Assembly (NCBI GenBank): GCA_902790635.1
Contig: CADASN010000005.1
Span: forward strand, 31,986 to 95,985
Source of the DNA: an uncultured Bacteroidia bacterium
GTDB taxonomy: Bacteria; Bacteroidota; Bacteroidia; Bacteroidales; UBA932
Reading direction: 5' to 3'
Length of the DNA stretch: 64,000 nt
The notes beneath the pieces were generated by a model. It was given only the letters and a program-made list of their open reading frames with translations. It ran no database searches and was not told the origin of the DNA. Both the position numbers and the translations under genes were made by a program. Positions 27,459-37,275 of the stretch are shown one piece after another (positions within the stretch are counted from its first letter, which is position 1; each line of letters starts with the position of its first letter).

Positions 27459-29321
27459 CTAGCGCCCGAAATATACCAGAAGCACAGCGATATCCGCTGG
27501 CGAGACCCCGGGAATACGAGACGCCTGGGCAATCGTCAGCGGATGATATTTTTGGAATTTCTGCCGACATTCGATAGTCAGCCCGGAGACCTGATCGAAA
27601 TTAAAATCCTCCGGAATCCGTAAATCTTCCAGCCGCTGCAGTTTCGCAGCCATAGCGATCTCACGATCAATATAGCCTTTATAACGAATGGAGATCTCAA
27701 CGTTATCAACAATCTCCTGTTGATAAGTTCCACGTGGAACGATTTTCAACAACTTGGAAAGTTCCACTTCCGGACGCGTCGCCAGGTCCGCGATCCGCTT
27801 GGATTCCGAGATGGGGCTCGATCCAATCGATGTCAAGTACGGATTCGCCTGCTCCTGCGTCAGGTTCTTGATCTCGCAGTAGTGCAGCAATTCCTCCGCC
27901 TGGCGATACTTCTCCACGACCGCTGCATAGCGTTTCTCATCGACAAGACCGATCTTGTATCCGAGCGGAGTCAGGCGCTGGTCGGCGTTGTCTTGTCGGA
28001 GCAGGATGCGATACTCCGCCCGGGAAGTAAACATCCGGTACGGTTCATCCACCCCTTTCGTGACCAGGTCGTCGATCAATACTCCGATATAGGACTGGTC
28101 TCTCCGGAGCACGAACGGCTCCTCCCCGCTCAATTTCAGATGCGCATTGATTCCCGCGACTAGCCCCTGCGCGGCCGCCTCTTCGTAACCGGTCGTCCCG
28201 TTGACCTGACCGGCAAGATACAGATTGTCGATTCGTTTGGATTCCAGCGTCGGTCGAAGCAACGTCGGATCGAAGTAGTCGTATTCGACCGCATAAGCCG
28301 GGCGGAAAACCTTGGCAGACTCCAGACCCTCAATTGCATGCATCGCATCAAGCTGCACCTGCAACGGAAGCGAGGACGAAAATCCCTGCAGGTAGTATTC
28401 GTTGGTCCAGCGCCCCTCCGGTTCAAGGAACAACTGGTGCGCTTCGTTTTCCGGGAAAACACGCAACTTGTCTTCGATACTCGGACAGTAGCGCGGGCCC
28501 CGGCCGTGGATCATCCCCGTGAACAAGGGAGAATCCTCAAAGCCGGTCCGCAAGATTTCATGAACCCGCTCGTTCGTGTGCAAAATGTAACACGACATCT
28601 GCTCCCTCCCCTCCTGCACGCGGGAAGGTACCGGAAGAAAAGAGAATCGGCCCGGCTCGGTATCGCCCGGTTGAACCGGGAGCCGGGAGACATCAACGGA
28701 AGAGATATCAATCCGCGGGGGCGTTCCGGTTTTCATCCGGTCCGTCACGAGCCCCCGCTCTATCAGCTGTTCCGTCAAACCGTGCGAGGCCGGCTCACCG
28801 ATCCGCCCGCCTTCCATCTGGGTCCGGCCGATGAATAGTTTGCCTCCCAGAAAGGTCCCGGCGGTCAAAATAACCGCGCGAGACTTGAAAATAGCCCCTG
28901 TAAGGGTACGGACTCCGCTGATTTTTGAATTCTCAAAGACGAAAGACGTTGCTAAATCCGCGTAAATATCTAATTTACAGCAACTTTCGAGAATTTTACG
29001 CCATTCCAGCGAAAACTGGATTTTATCGCACTGGGCACGGGGACTCCACATGGCGGGTCCCTTGGAACGGTTGAGCATCCGGAACTGGAGGGTTGTGCGG
29101 TCCGTGACGACGCCCGTCCATCCTCCCAGTGCGTCGATCTCCCGGACGATCTGTCCTTTCGCGATTCCGCCGATCGCCGGGTTGCACGACATCTTAGCAA
29201 AACCCAACATATCCGCAGTGACGAGCAGGACAGAGGAACCGAGCGTCGCAGCCGCCATGGCGGCCTCGCATCCGGCGTGCCCTCCCCCGACAACGATGAT
29301 ATCATAGAAGCGATCCATCAC
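27459..29321 (-). CDS. mnmG: tRNA uridine-5-carboxymethylaminomethylation enzyme MnmG (GidA)
   Basis: 620 residues. The FAD-binding N-terminus is [19 protein letters not shown], followed by the family signatures [23 protein letters not shown] and [14 protein letters not shown], and the C-terminal helical domain. With MnmE it modifies U34 of certain tRNAs. The 3' part contains, in codons for [13 protein letters not shown], a parS-like palindrome and two facing TTATCAACA 9-mers. It overlaps ybeY by 4 bp and is probably co-transcribed with it. mnmG is often close to oriC in bacteria. Confidence 0.97.
   Translation of the reverse strand: MMDRFYDIIVVGGGHAGCEAAMAAATLGSSVLLVTADMLGFAKMSCNPAIGGIAKGQIVREIDALGGWTGVVTDRTTLQFRMLNRSKGPAMWSPRAQCDKIQFSLEWRKILESCCKLDIYADLATSFVFENSKISGVRTLTGAIFKSRAVILTAGTFLGGKLFIGRTQMEGGRIGEPASHGLTEQLIERGLVTDRMKTGTPPRIDISSVDVSRLPVQPGDTEPGRFSFLPVPSRVQEGREQMSCYILHTNERVHEILRTGFEDSPLFTGMIHGRGPRYCPSIEDKLRVFPENEAHQLFLEPEGRWTNEYYLQGFSSSLPLQVQLDAMHAIEGLESAKVFRPAYAVEYDYFDPTLLRPTLESKRIDNLYLAGQVNGTTGYEEAAAQGLVAGINAHLKLSGEEPFVLRRDQSYIGVLIDDLVTKGVDEPYRMFTSRAEYRILLRQDNADQRLTPLGYKIGLVDEKRYAAVVEKYRQAEELLHYCEIKNLTQEQANPYLTSIGSSPISESKRIADLATRPEVELSKLLKIVPRGTYQQEIVDNVEISIRYKGYIDREIAMAAKLQRLEDLRIPEDFNFDQVSGLTIECRQKFQKYHPLTIAQASRIPGVSPADIAVLLVYFGR
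27703..27726. repeat. Facing pair of DnaA-box-like 9-mers inside mnmG
   Basis: TTATCAACA (27703-27711) and its complement TGTTGATAA (27718-27726) form a perfect inverted repeat with a 6-bp spacer. Each differs from the DnaA consensus TTATCCACA by one base. The element directly abuts the parS-like palindrome. Confidence 0.5.
27727..27740. promoter_or_regulatory. parS-like palindrome in mnmG
   Basis: GTTCCACGTGGAAC is a perfect 14-bp palindrome equal to the core of the chromosomal ParB site TGTTNCACGTGNAACA; only the two outermost bases differ. parS sites cluster near replication origins. No parA or parB gene is in the window. Confidence 0.55.
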
Positions 29322-29737
29322 AAGGCGGCTTTCATCTCGAGATAATAGTTCTCTTTCTGGCGCATGACGGCGATCTCCTCTTCCGTATGGTCGTCATAGC
29401 CAATCAGATGCAGCACGCCATGCACCATCACCCGGTCAAGTTCGTCTTCGAAAGCCGTCCCATAGTATCGGGCATTCTCCCGGACGGAATCGATACTGAT
29501 GAAGAGATCGCCCGACAGGATATCCTTCTCGCAATAATCAAAAGTGATGATATCCGTAAAGTAGTCGTGCTGGAGGTATTTGAGATTAACCTCCAGGATA
29601 TACGGGTCCGAGCAGAAAATGATGTTGATGGCTCCCAGCCGGCGCATCTCGCTCCCGGCAACCATTTTCAACCAGCGGTTGTTCCGCATCTTCTGCTTCA
29701 GCTCAAAGCGGTTATTTTCTTGATAATAGCGTATCAT
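29318..29737 (-). CDS. ybeY: Endoribonuclease YbeY (rRNA maturation factor)
   Basis: 139 residues with the zinc-binding signature [12 protein letters not shown] near residue 108 and the preceding [21 protein letters not shown] segment. It takes part in 16S rRNA 3'-end processing and ribosome quality control. It is the first gene of a ybeY-mnmG transcript, divergent from tonB. Confidence 0.95.
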   Translation of the reverse strand: MIRYYQENNRFELKQKMRNNRWLKMVAGSEMRRLGAINIIFCSDPYILEVNLKYLQHDYFTDIITFDYCEKDILSGDLFISIDSVRENARYYGTAFEDELDRVMVHGVLHLIGYDDHTEEEIAVMRQKENYYLEMKAAL

Positions 29738-29750
29738 AGCATAGTTTTTG

Positions 29751-29758
29751 CAAATTTA
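29751..29758 (-). promoter_or_regulatory. -7 box TAAATTTG of ybeY-mnmG
   Basis: TAnnTTTG match on the minus strand, 13 nt before the ybeY start, in an AT-rich divergent gap shared with tonB. Confidence 0.6.
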
Positions 29759-29777
29759 CATGTATTAAATTAAAAAA

Positions 29778-29808
29778 TTGGATTTCAAAATAAATATTTC
29801 TATCTTTG
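29778..29808 (+). promoter_or_regulatory. Promoter of tonB (TTG-N20-TATCTTTG)
   Basis: A TTG at 29778-29780 and TATCTTTG at 29801-29808 with 20 bp between them fit the Bacteroidota -33/-7 arrangement. The predicted leader is about 25 nt. Confidence 0.65.
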
Positions 29809-29839
29809 AAACTCGAACGGATTATTAATAACCACAAAT

Positions 29840-30529
29840 ATGGAAGTCAAGAAATCACCCAAAGCAGATCTGAACAACAAGAAACTCTTGTTCGTCGAGA
29901 TTGGTTTAGTCTTGTCTCTCCTGGTGACTATCGGTGCTTTCGAGTACAAGACCAGGGAGAAGACCGCGAGCGTGTTCGATGATCAACCCACCGAACTCAT
30001 CGAGGAAGAGATCATCCCGATCACCCAGGATACTCCTCCACCGCCCCCCGAGGCGCCCAAGATCCCTATCCTCTCCGACCAGATCGACATCGTCGATGAC
30101 AACATCAAGGTCGATGACAACATCCTCAACCTCGAGGACGATTCGAACCTCGGAGTCGAGATCATGGACTATGTAGAGGAAGTTCAGGAAGAGGTTGTCG
30201 AAGAAGAAGCCATCCCGTTCGCTCTCGTTGAAGAGAAGCCGAAGTTCCAGGGTGGCGATGCCAACACATTCTCCAAGTGGGTGTCCCAGCATCTTGACTA
30301 TCCTGAGATCGCCAAGGAAAATGGTGTTTCCGGACGTGTGATGGTGCAGTTCACCGTCAACCCGAACGGCACGGTCTCCGACGTCAAGGTCCTCCGCGGC
30401 GTGGATCCTTCCCTCGACAAGGAAGCTGTCCGCGTGATCCAGAGCTCCCCGAAGTGGACTCCGGGCAAGCAGCGTGACCGCGCAGTCAAGGTGACCTACC
30501 AGTTCCCTGTGATCTTCCAGCTGCGCTAA
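29840..30529 (+). CDS. tonB: Energy transducer TonB
   Basis: 229 residues. One transmembrane helix (about 17-35) is followed by a periplasmic spacer with a Pro-run (TPPPPPEAPKIP) and an acidic stretch (about 80-128), then a TonB C-terminal domain (about 140-229) with YPEIAKENGVSGRVMVQFTVNPNG and the terminal VTYQFPVIFQLR. It couples the proton motive force to TonB-dependent transporters such as the SusC in this window. No exbB/exbD is adjacent. Confidence 0.95.
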   Translation: MEVKKSPKADLNNKKLLFVEIGLVLSLLVTIGAFEYKTREKTASVFDDQPTELIEEEIIPITQDTPPPPPEAPKIPILSDQIDIVDDNIKVDDNILNLEDDSNLGVEIMDYVEEVQEEVVEEEAIPFALVEEKPKFQGGDANTFSKWVSQHLDYPEIAKENGVSGRVMVQFTVNPNGTVSDVKVLRGVDPSLDKEAVRVIQSSPKWTPGKQRDRAVKVTYQFPVIFQLR

Positions 30530-30550
30530 TCCGCAGTTGAAAAAAGTGGA

Positions 30551-30579
30551 GGCCGTCCGTACGCGGATGGCCTTTTTTT
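30551..30579 (+). terminator. Terminator after tonB
   Basis: AGGCCGTCCG pairs with CGGATGGCCT (one G-T pair), followed by a T-run: a canonical rho-independent terminator placed immediately before hflX. Confidence 0.85.
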
Positions 30580-30586
30580 GACTGAA

Positions 30587-31771
30587 ATGGAGAACAAAAC
30601 CGAAGAAAAAGCCGTATTCGTCGGGATCATCCGGCAGGATGACGACGAGCGCAAGATCTACGAATACCTCGAAGAACTGCAGTTTCTGGCAGAGACGGCC
30701 GGTGCCGTGGGCGACAAGAAATTCGTCCAGCGCGTGGACCGGCCCGAAAAAGCCACGTATATCCGAAGCGGAAAACTCAAGGAAATTGCAGAGTATTGCG
30801 AAAACAACGCGATCAATTATGTCATTTTCGATGACGAGTTGACCGGTATGCAGCAACGCAATATCGAAAAGGTCATCAAGACCGCTTCCGTCATCGACCG
30901 TACCAGCCTGATTCTCGAGATCTTCTCCCAGCGCGCCCAGACCGCTTACGCCAAGACGCAGGTCGAACTGGCGAGATATAATTACATGCTCCCCCGCCTC
31001 GCCGGCATGTGGACCCACCTGGAGCGGCAGCGCGGCGGTATGGGGACCCGCGGCGGTATGGGTGAGACCCAGATCGAAGTGGACCGCCGCATCGTTCGCG
31101 AGCGCATCAACAAACTCAAGGAACAACTCAAGAAAGTAGACAAGCAGATGGCCACCCAGCGGGGCAACCGCGGACAGCTTGTCCGGCTCTCCCTCGTCGG
31201 ATACACCAACGTCGGGAAATCCACCCTGATGAACCTGCTGTCCAAATCCGACGTTTTCGCTGAGAACAAGCTGTTTGCGACCCTGGATACCACAGTCCGA
31301 AAGGTTGTTATCGGCAACGTTCCCTTCCTGCTCAGCGACACGGTCGGATTCATCCGGAAACTTCCTACCGAACTGATCGAAGCCTTCAAGAGCACCCTGG
31401 ATGAGGTTCGGGAGGCCGATATCCTGGTGCATGTCGTGGATATCTCCCACCCCGACTACGAAGAGCAGATGGAAGTGGTGGACAGGACACTCAAAAGCAT
31501 CTCGGCGGCCGACAAACCCGTTTACGTGGTCTTCAACAAAACCGACGCCTACACCTACGAACCCTACGACGAATTCTCCCTGGAGCCCAAGACCGAGAAG
31601 AATTTCACTCTCGAGGAGGTCAAGGCCAAGTGGATCAACGGGCGCAAGATCCCCTGTATCTTCATCTCCGCCATCAAGAAAGAAAACATCGACAAACTCC
31701 GCGACGACATCTACAAGATGGTCGCGGAAATACACGCCGGACGCTATCCTTTTAACAACTTCCTTTGGTAG
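30587..31771 (+). CDS. hflX: Ribosome-associated GTPase HflX
   Basis: 394 residues from the ATG at 30587; an in-frame TTG at 30578 lies inside the terminator and is unlikely. The N-terminal HflX domain has the Gly-rich signature RQRGGMGTRGGMGETQIEVDRR, followed by the GTPase domain with G1 GYTNVGKST, G3 DTVGF and G4 NKTD. HflX splits stalled or stressed ribosomes. Its stop is 2 bp before the next gene's start. Confidence 0.96.
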   Translation: MENKTEEKAVFVGIIRQDDDERKIYEYLEELQFLAETAGAVGDKKFVQRVDRPEKATYIRSGKLKEIAEYCENNAINYVIFDDELTGMQQRNIEKVIKTASVIDRTSLILEIFSQRAQTAYAKTQVELARYNYMLPRLAGMWTHLERQRGGMGTRGGMGETQIEVDRRIVRERINKLKEQLKKVDKQMATQRGNRGQLVRLSLVGYTNVGKSTLMNLLSKSDVFAENKLFATLDTTVRKVVIGNVPFLLSDTVGFIRKLPTELIEAFKSTLDEVREADILVHVVDISHPDYEEQMEVVDRTLKSISAADKPVYVVFNKTDAYTYEPYDEFSLEPKTEKNFTLEEVKAKWINGRKIPCIFISAIKKENIDKLRDDIYKMVAEIHAGRYPFNNFLW

Positions 31772-31773
31772 TC

Positions 31774-33162
31774 ATGAGACACGCAACAAACTTTATCAAA
31801 ACCCTGCTTCTCTGCCTGCTTTTGCCGGCCGTGTGCGCCTGCAACAAGCATTATGAGGCGAGTTATATCGCCTTTGATCCGGTGGACGTACGCGAGGCGC
31901 CTTCAGACGACGCCAAGGTCGTCCTCAAGCTCAGCTGCGGGAAAAAACCCAGCAGCTATGACAAGAAAACCGCGGAGATCCCGTATGCGTTCCTGTCTCT
32001 CGACAAGCAGGACGACCCCATCGGCGTCAGGAAGATTGACGAGAGCGAGAAGTGGGGCTATGTCGACGACTTTGCCCAGGCCTTTGTCCGCGTGAAGGGC
32101 TGGATTCCCCTGGAGGAGATGATCTGCCTCGGAGCCGGGGACGAGACGGAAAAGCTGCCGGCATTTGAAGTGAAAGGAGATGACTGGAATACCCTTTACA
32201 GGCATCCGAAAGAGGAGTTCTCGGACGGCGTCGGCACCTCTCTCCCCAAAGGAGAACTGGTGCAACGGATCACGACGTCCAAAGACTGGTCTTTCGTGCA
32301 TAGCATCGGCTACACCACGACCGGTCTTGTGGCGGACCATTATGGGTGGATTAAAACCCGTCTTCTTTCCAAGAGGGACGACCTTTCGGTGGAAGAAATG
32401 AAGGCACCCGCTTATGAACGGCTGATGGAACGGATGGGGAACCAGAAGGATACCCTCAAGCTGAGAAATATACTCTATCATATTTTCCGCTTTCTGTCCC
32501 TCCTGGCGTTGATTTTTGCGGTCGTATTCCTTATTCCGGCCCTCATACACAGGCGTCCGACGAGTGCGCTTTTCGTCTTTCCGCTGTTTGCCCTGTATAT
32601 GTTCATATTCACGGAAGTATGGACCTCTATTTCCCTTTTCTATGGTCTTCTGATGCCGATGGCCGCCTACACGGTCTTGTATCCGTTGTTATACATTCCC
32701 GGAAAGTGGAAGTTTTCCTTCTATCCCTGGGCCCTGAATGTCCTGTCCGTCATTCCGGCATTGTATGTCATGGGAGCCATTGAATTTGCGAAAAGCCCTA
32801 AACTCCTGGGACATATCGTCACGTTGATTATTTATGCGGTCCCGGTCGTTTTGTTTGCTTATTTCCTGGGCAAACTGGTCTATGAAGACATCTGCCCGCA
32901 CTGCGGATATTATGGTGGCCATCACAACGAGGGAACGCAGGACGACGGAACGACCGTCTCTGAAAGCTCGGAAGTCGAGGATGTCTATCAAGGCACCACC
33001 ACCCGCAGGGTGGGCGATACGGATATTATCACACAACATTACCAGCGGACACCTTATACGCTCGTCACCAGCGTGCATCGTTATCGAATCATCCGAAGAT
33101 GCCGAAAGTGCGATGAAATCTACTACAATTACAGATCAAATGTAAACAGAAGTAAAAAATAA
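31774..33162 (+). CDS. Unknown lipoprotein: SH3-like region, membrane helices and split zinc ribbon
   Basis: 462 residues from the ATG at 31774, which begins a lipoprotein-type signal (AVCAC, C23). Residues about 30-210 contain two units that look like bacterial SH3 domains (FDPVDVREAPSDDAKVVLKL and NTLYRHPKEEFSDGVGTSLPKGELVQRI). Residues about 235-370 hold five or six hydrophobic helices. The C-terminus has CPHC and CRKC about 70 residues apart, a split zinc ribbon. Base composition is visibly more AT-rich than its neighbours. I do not recognise the family. It could tie envelope or wall state to an inner-face zinc domain, but this is inference. Confidence 0.75.
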   Translation: MRHATNFIKTLLLCLLLPAVCACNKHYEASYIAFDPVDVREAPSDDAKVVLKLSCGKKPSSYDKKTAEIPYAFLSLDKQDDPIGVRKIDESEKWGYVDDFAQAFVRVKGWIPLEEMICLGAGDETEKLPAFEVKGDDWNTLYRHPKEEFSDGVGTSLPKGELVQRITTSKDWSFVHSIGYTTTGLVADHYGWIKTRLLSKRDDLSVEEMKAPAYERLMERMGNQKDTLKLRNILYHIFRFLSLLALIFAVVFLIPALIHRRPTSALFVFPLFALYMFIFTEVWTSISLFYGLLMPMAAYTVLYPLLYIPGKWKFSFYPWALNVLSVIPALYVMGAIEFAKSPKLLGHIVTLIIYAVPVVLFAYFLGKLVYEDICPHCGYYGGHHNEGTQDDGTTVSESSEVEDVYQGTTTRRVGDTDIITQHYQRTPYTLVTSVHRYRIIRRCRKCDEIYYNYRSNVNRSKK

Positions 33163-33181
33163 CAGGATCTCAATAATCGAA

Positions 33182-33214
33182 AAGGGCCGCAGAAGCACAT
33201 CTGCAGCCCTTTTT
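33182..33214. terminator. Bidirectional terminator between the unknown lipoprotein gene and sdhB
   Basis: AGGGCCGCAGA and TCTGCAGCCCT form an imperfect stem with flanking A- and T-runs, fitting a terminator usable from both sides of this convergent junction. Confidence 0.75.
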
Positions 33215-33234
33215 AAATTAAGTATACCCTTCTC

Positions 33235-34014
33235 TTAGTCAGAGAACTTTGCCTTGAGGAACTCGCGGTTCAAACGGGCGATATGGGAAACGTTGATGCC
33301 TTTCGGGCACTCCATCTCGCAGGCACGCGTGTTCGTGCAGTTGCCGAAGCCCAGCTCGTCCATCTTGGCAACCATCGCCTTGGCGCGGCGCTTGGCTTCC
33401 GGACGTCCCTGCGGCAGCAGGGCCAGTGAACTGACGCGGGCTGCAACAAACAGCATAGCAGAGCCGTTCTTGCAAGTCGCAACACAGGCGCCGCAACCCA
33501 CGCAGGCCGCAGCATCCATGCTCTCTTCGGCCTGGTCGTGGGAGATCAGGATCACATTGGCATCCTGGGCCGCACCGGTACGCACGGAGATGAATCCACC
33601 GGCCTGCAGGATCTTATCGAAAGCGGTACGATCTACCACCAGGTCCTTGATCACCGGGAAACCCTTGCTGCGCCAAGGCTCCACCGTGATCGTGGAACCG
33701 TCCTTGAAATGGCGCATGAACAGCTGGCAGGTCGTCACATGATCGTCCGGACCATGGGCGCGGCCATTGATATACAAGCCGCAGGCGCCGCAAATACCCT
33801 CGCGGCAGTCATGGTCGAAGGACACGGGACCGCTGCTCTGGCAGCCGCGCTCCACTGCCACCGGATCGCAACCTTCGCGGATCAGCTGCTCATTGAGAAT
33901 ATCGAGCATTTCCAGAAAAGATGCATCCTCCTCAATCCCGGCAATATGATAGGTCTCGAAATGGCCTTTGGCCTTGGCGTTCTTCTGGCGCCATATTTTC
34001 AGATTGAATTCCAT
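33235..34014 (-). CDS. sdhB: Succinate dehydrogenase/fumarate reductase iron-sulfur subunit
   Basis: 259 residues. Three cluster motifs are complete: [2Fe-2S] [10 protein letters not shown] with a later Cys (TTC), [4Fe-4S] [11 protein letters not shown], and [3Fe-4S]/[4Fe-4S] [12 protein letters not shown]. It passes electrons between the flavoprotein and the quinone site. In anaerobic Bacteroidales the complex usually works as a fumarate reductase. It lies 5 bp after sdhA. I cannot choose Sdh or Frd from sequence alone. Confidence 0.96.
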   Translation of the reverse strand: MEFNLKIWRQKNAKAKGHFETYHIAGIEEDASFLEMLDILNEQLIREGCDPVAVERGCQSSGPVSFDHDCREGICGACGLYINGRAHGPDDHVTTCQLFMRHFKDGSTITVEPWRSKGFPVIKDLVVDRTAFDKILQAGGFISVRTGAAQDANVILISHDQAEESMDAAACVGCGACVATCKNGSAMLFVAARVSSLALLPQGRPEAKRRAKAMVAKMDELGFGNCTNTRACEMECPKGINVSHIARLNREFLKAKFSD

Positions 34015-34019
34015 CTCGC

Positions 34020-35966
<1,947 letters not shown>

Positions 35967-35986
35967 TTTATCTGATTTATATATTT

Positions 35987-37006
35987 CTAAAACAGCGTAT
36001 TGGCATTATTCTGATAGGGATCCAGCCCCAGATGGTTGTACGACAGTTCGGTCGCCACGCGTCCCCGCTGCGTACGCACGATGAAACCCTCCTTGATTAG
36101 GAAAGGCTCATAGACTTCTTCATAGGTCCCCTGATCCTCGCCGATGGCGGTCGCCAGCGTATTCGCCCCGACAGGGCCTCCCTTGAAGGTAGATATGATT
36201 GTACGGAGTATCTTGTTGTCGATCGAATCCAGTCCCCGCTTGTCGATATTGAGCTTATCCAGGGCGTAGCGCGCAATCTGCAGATCGATGTGGCCATCTC
36301 CCATCACCTGCGCGAAATCGCGGACCCGGCGCAGCAGGGAATTCGCGATACGCGGCGTACCGCGGCTGCGAAGGGCGATCTCCCGCGCCGCTTGCGGTTC
36401 AATCTCGACTTTCAGGATCGCGGCGCTGCGTGTCACGATACGAACCAGGTCGTCCGTATCGTAATACTCCAAGCCCTCCGTTATTCCGAAACGGGCACGG
36501 AGCGGCGCTGTCAGCAGACCCGCACGGGTCGTGGCCCCCACAAGCGTGAAAGGATTGAGCGTAATGCGGACAGAACGCGCTCCGGGACCTTTGTCAATCA
36601 TGATGTCGATGACATAATCCTCCATCGCAGAGTAGAGGTACTCCTCCACTTCCGGCGACAGGCGGTGGATCTCATCGATGAAGAGCACGTCGCCGGTCTC
36701 CAGCGAGGTGAGAAGTCCGGCCAGATCCCCCGGTCTGTCCAGGACGGGACCGGAAGTGATCTTCATATTGACTCCCATCTCATTGGCAATGATGTGGGCG
36801 AGCGTCGTCTTTCCCAGACCCGGAGGACCATGGAAAAGCGTATGATCCAGCGATTCGCCGCGCATCTTGGCAGCCTGGATATAGATGCGGAGCCGGGACA
36901 CGATTTCCCCCTGCCCCGTGAAATCTTCCAGTTCCTGGGGCCGGATTATTCCGTCTAATTCCTTATCTTTGCTGTCGTTTGTGTTATGAGGGTCGAAGTC
37001 GGTCAT
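35987..37006 (-). CDS. ruvB: Holliday junction ATPase RuvB
   Basis: 339 residues. Walker A is GPPGLGKTT, Walker B is [12 protein letters not shown], and the sensor/arginine-finger region [18 protein letters not shown] and the C-terminal winged helix ([14 protein letters not shown]) are intact. It drives branch migration with RuvA. It is first in a leftward ruvB-sdhA-sdhB series and borders the AT-rich origin-like gap. Confidence 0.97.
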   Translation of the reverse strand: MTDFDPHNTNDSKDKELDGIIRPQELEDFTGQGEIVSRLRIYIQAAKMRGESLDHTLFHGPPGLGKTTLAHIIANEMGVNMKITSGPVLDRPGDLAGLLTSLETGDVLFIDEIHRLSPEVEEYLYSAMEDYVIDIMIDKGPGARSVRITLNPFTLVGATTRAGLLTAPLRARFGITEGLEYYDTDDLVRIVTRSAAILKVEIEPQAAREIALRSRGTPRIANSLLRRVRDFAQVMGDGHIDLQIARYALDKLNIDKRGLDSIDNKILRTIISTFKGGPVGANTLATAIGEDQGTYEEVYEPFLIKEGFIVRTQRGRVATELSYNHLGLDPYQNNANTLF

Positions 37007-37029
37007 ACCAATCGATGGCTTTCAGATTA

Positions 37030-37037
37030 CAAATATA
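37030..37037 (-). promoter_or_regulatory. -7 box TATATTTG of ruvB
   Basis: TAnnTTTG match on the minus strand, 23 nt before the ruvB start, at the edge of the AT-rich gap. Confidence 0.55.
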
Positions 37038-37069
37038 GTTCTTTTATTTTGAAAATTTACTGTTTTATT

Positions 37070-37275
37070 TAGGCTTGTTGAAATGTTGATAAACTTAATA
37101 AAATAATGATTTTCAATTGATTATAAAAGGAACTAAAAGTTAAGAAGTCTGTTGAAACGCTGTTTTTAAGCATGTTGAAAACATCCCGCCGGATTTTATC
37201 CACCGCGCGAAAAGGAATTTCAACCGCTTATCAACACACTTTTCAACCGGTTTTTAGTGGAGAATGTTGATAAGT
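37070..37275. other. AT-rich gap with clustered DnaA-box-like repeats (candidate oriC)
   Basis: The 257-bp ruvB-mfd gap is far more AT-rich than the rest of the window. It carries TGTTGATAA/TTATCAACA at 37084-37092, 37228-37236 and 37265-37273, and TTATCCACC at 37196-37204. Related TGTTGAAA or TTTCAACC units lie at 37076, 37150, 37173, 37218 and 37241. The AT-rich stretch at about 37040-37140 could be an unwinding element. No other function is visible. dnaA is not in the window, so the origin role is unproven. Confidence 0.45.
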
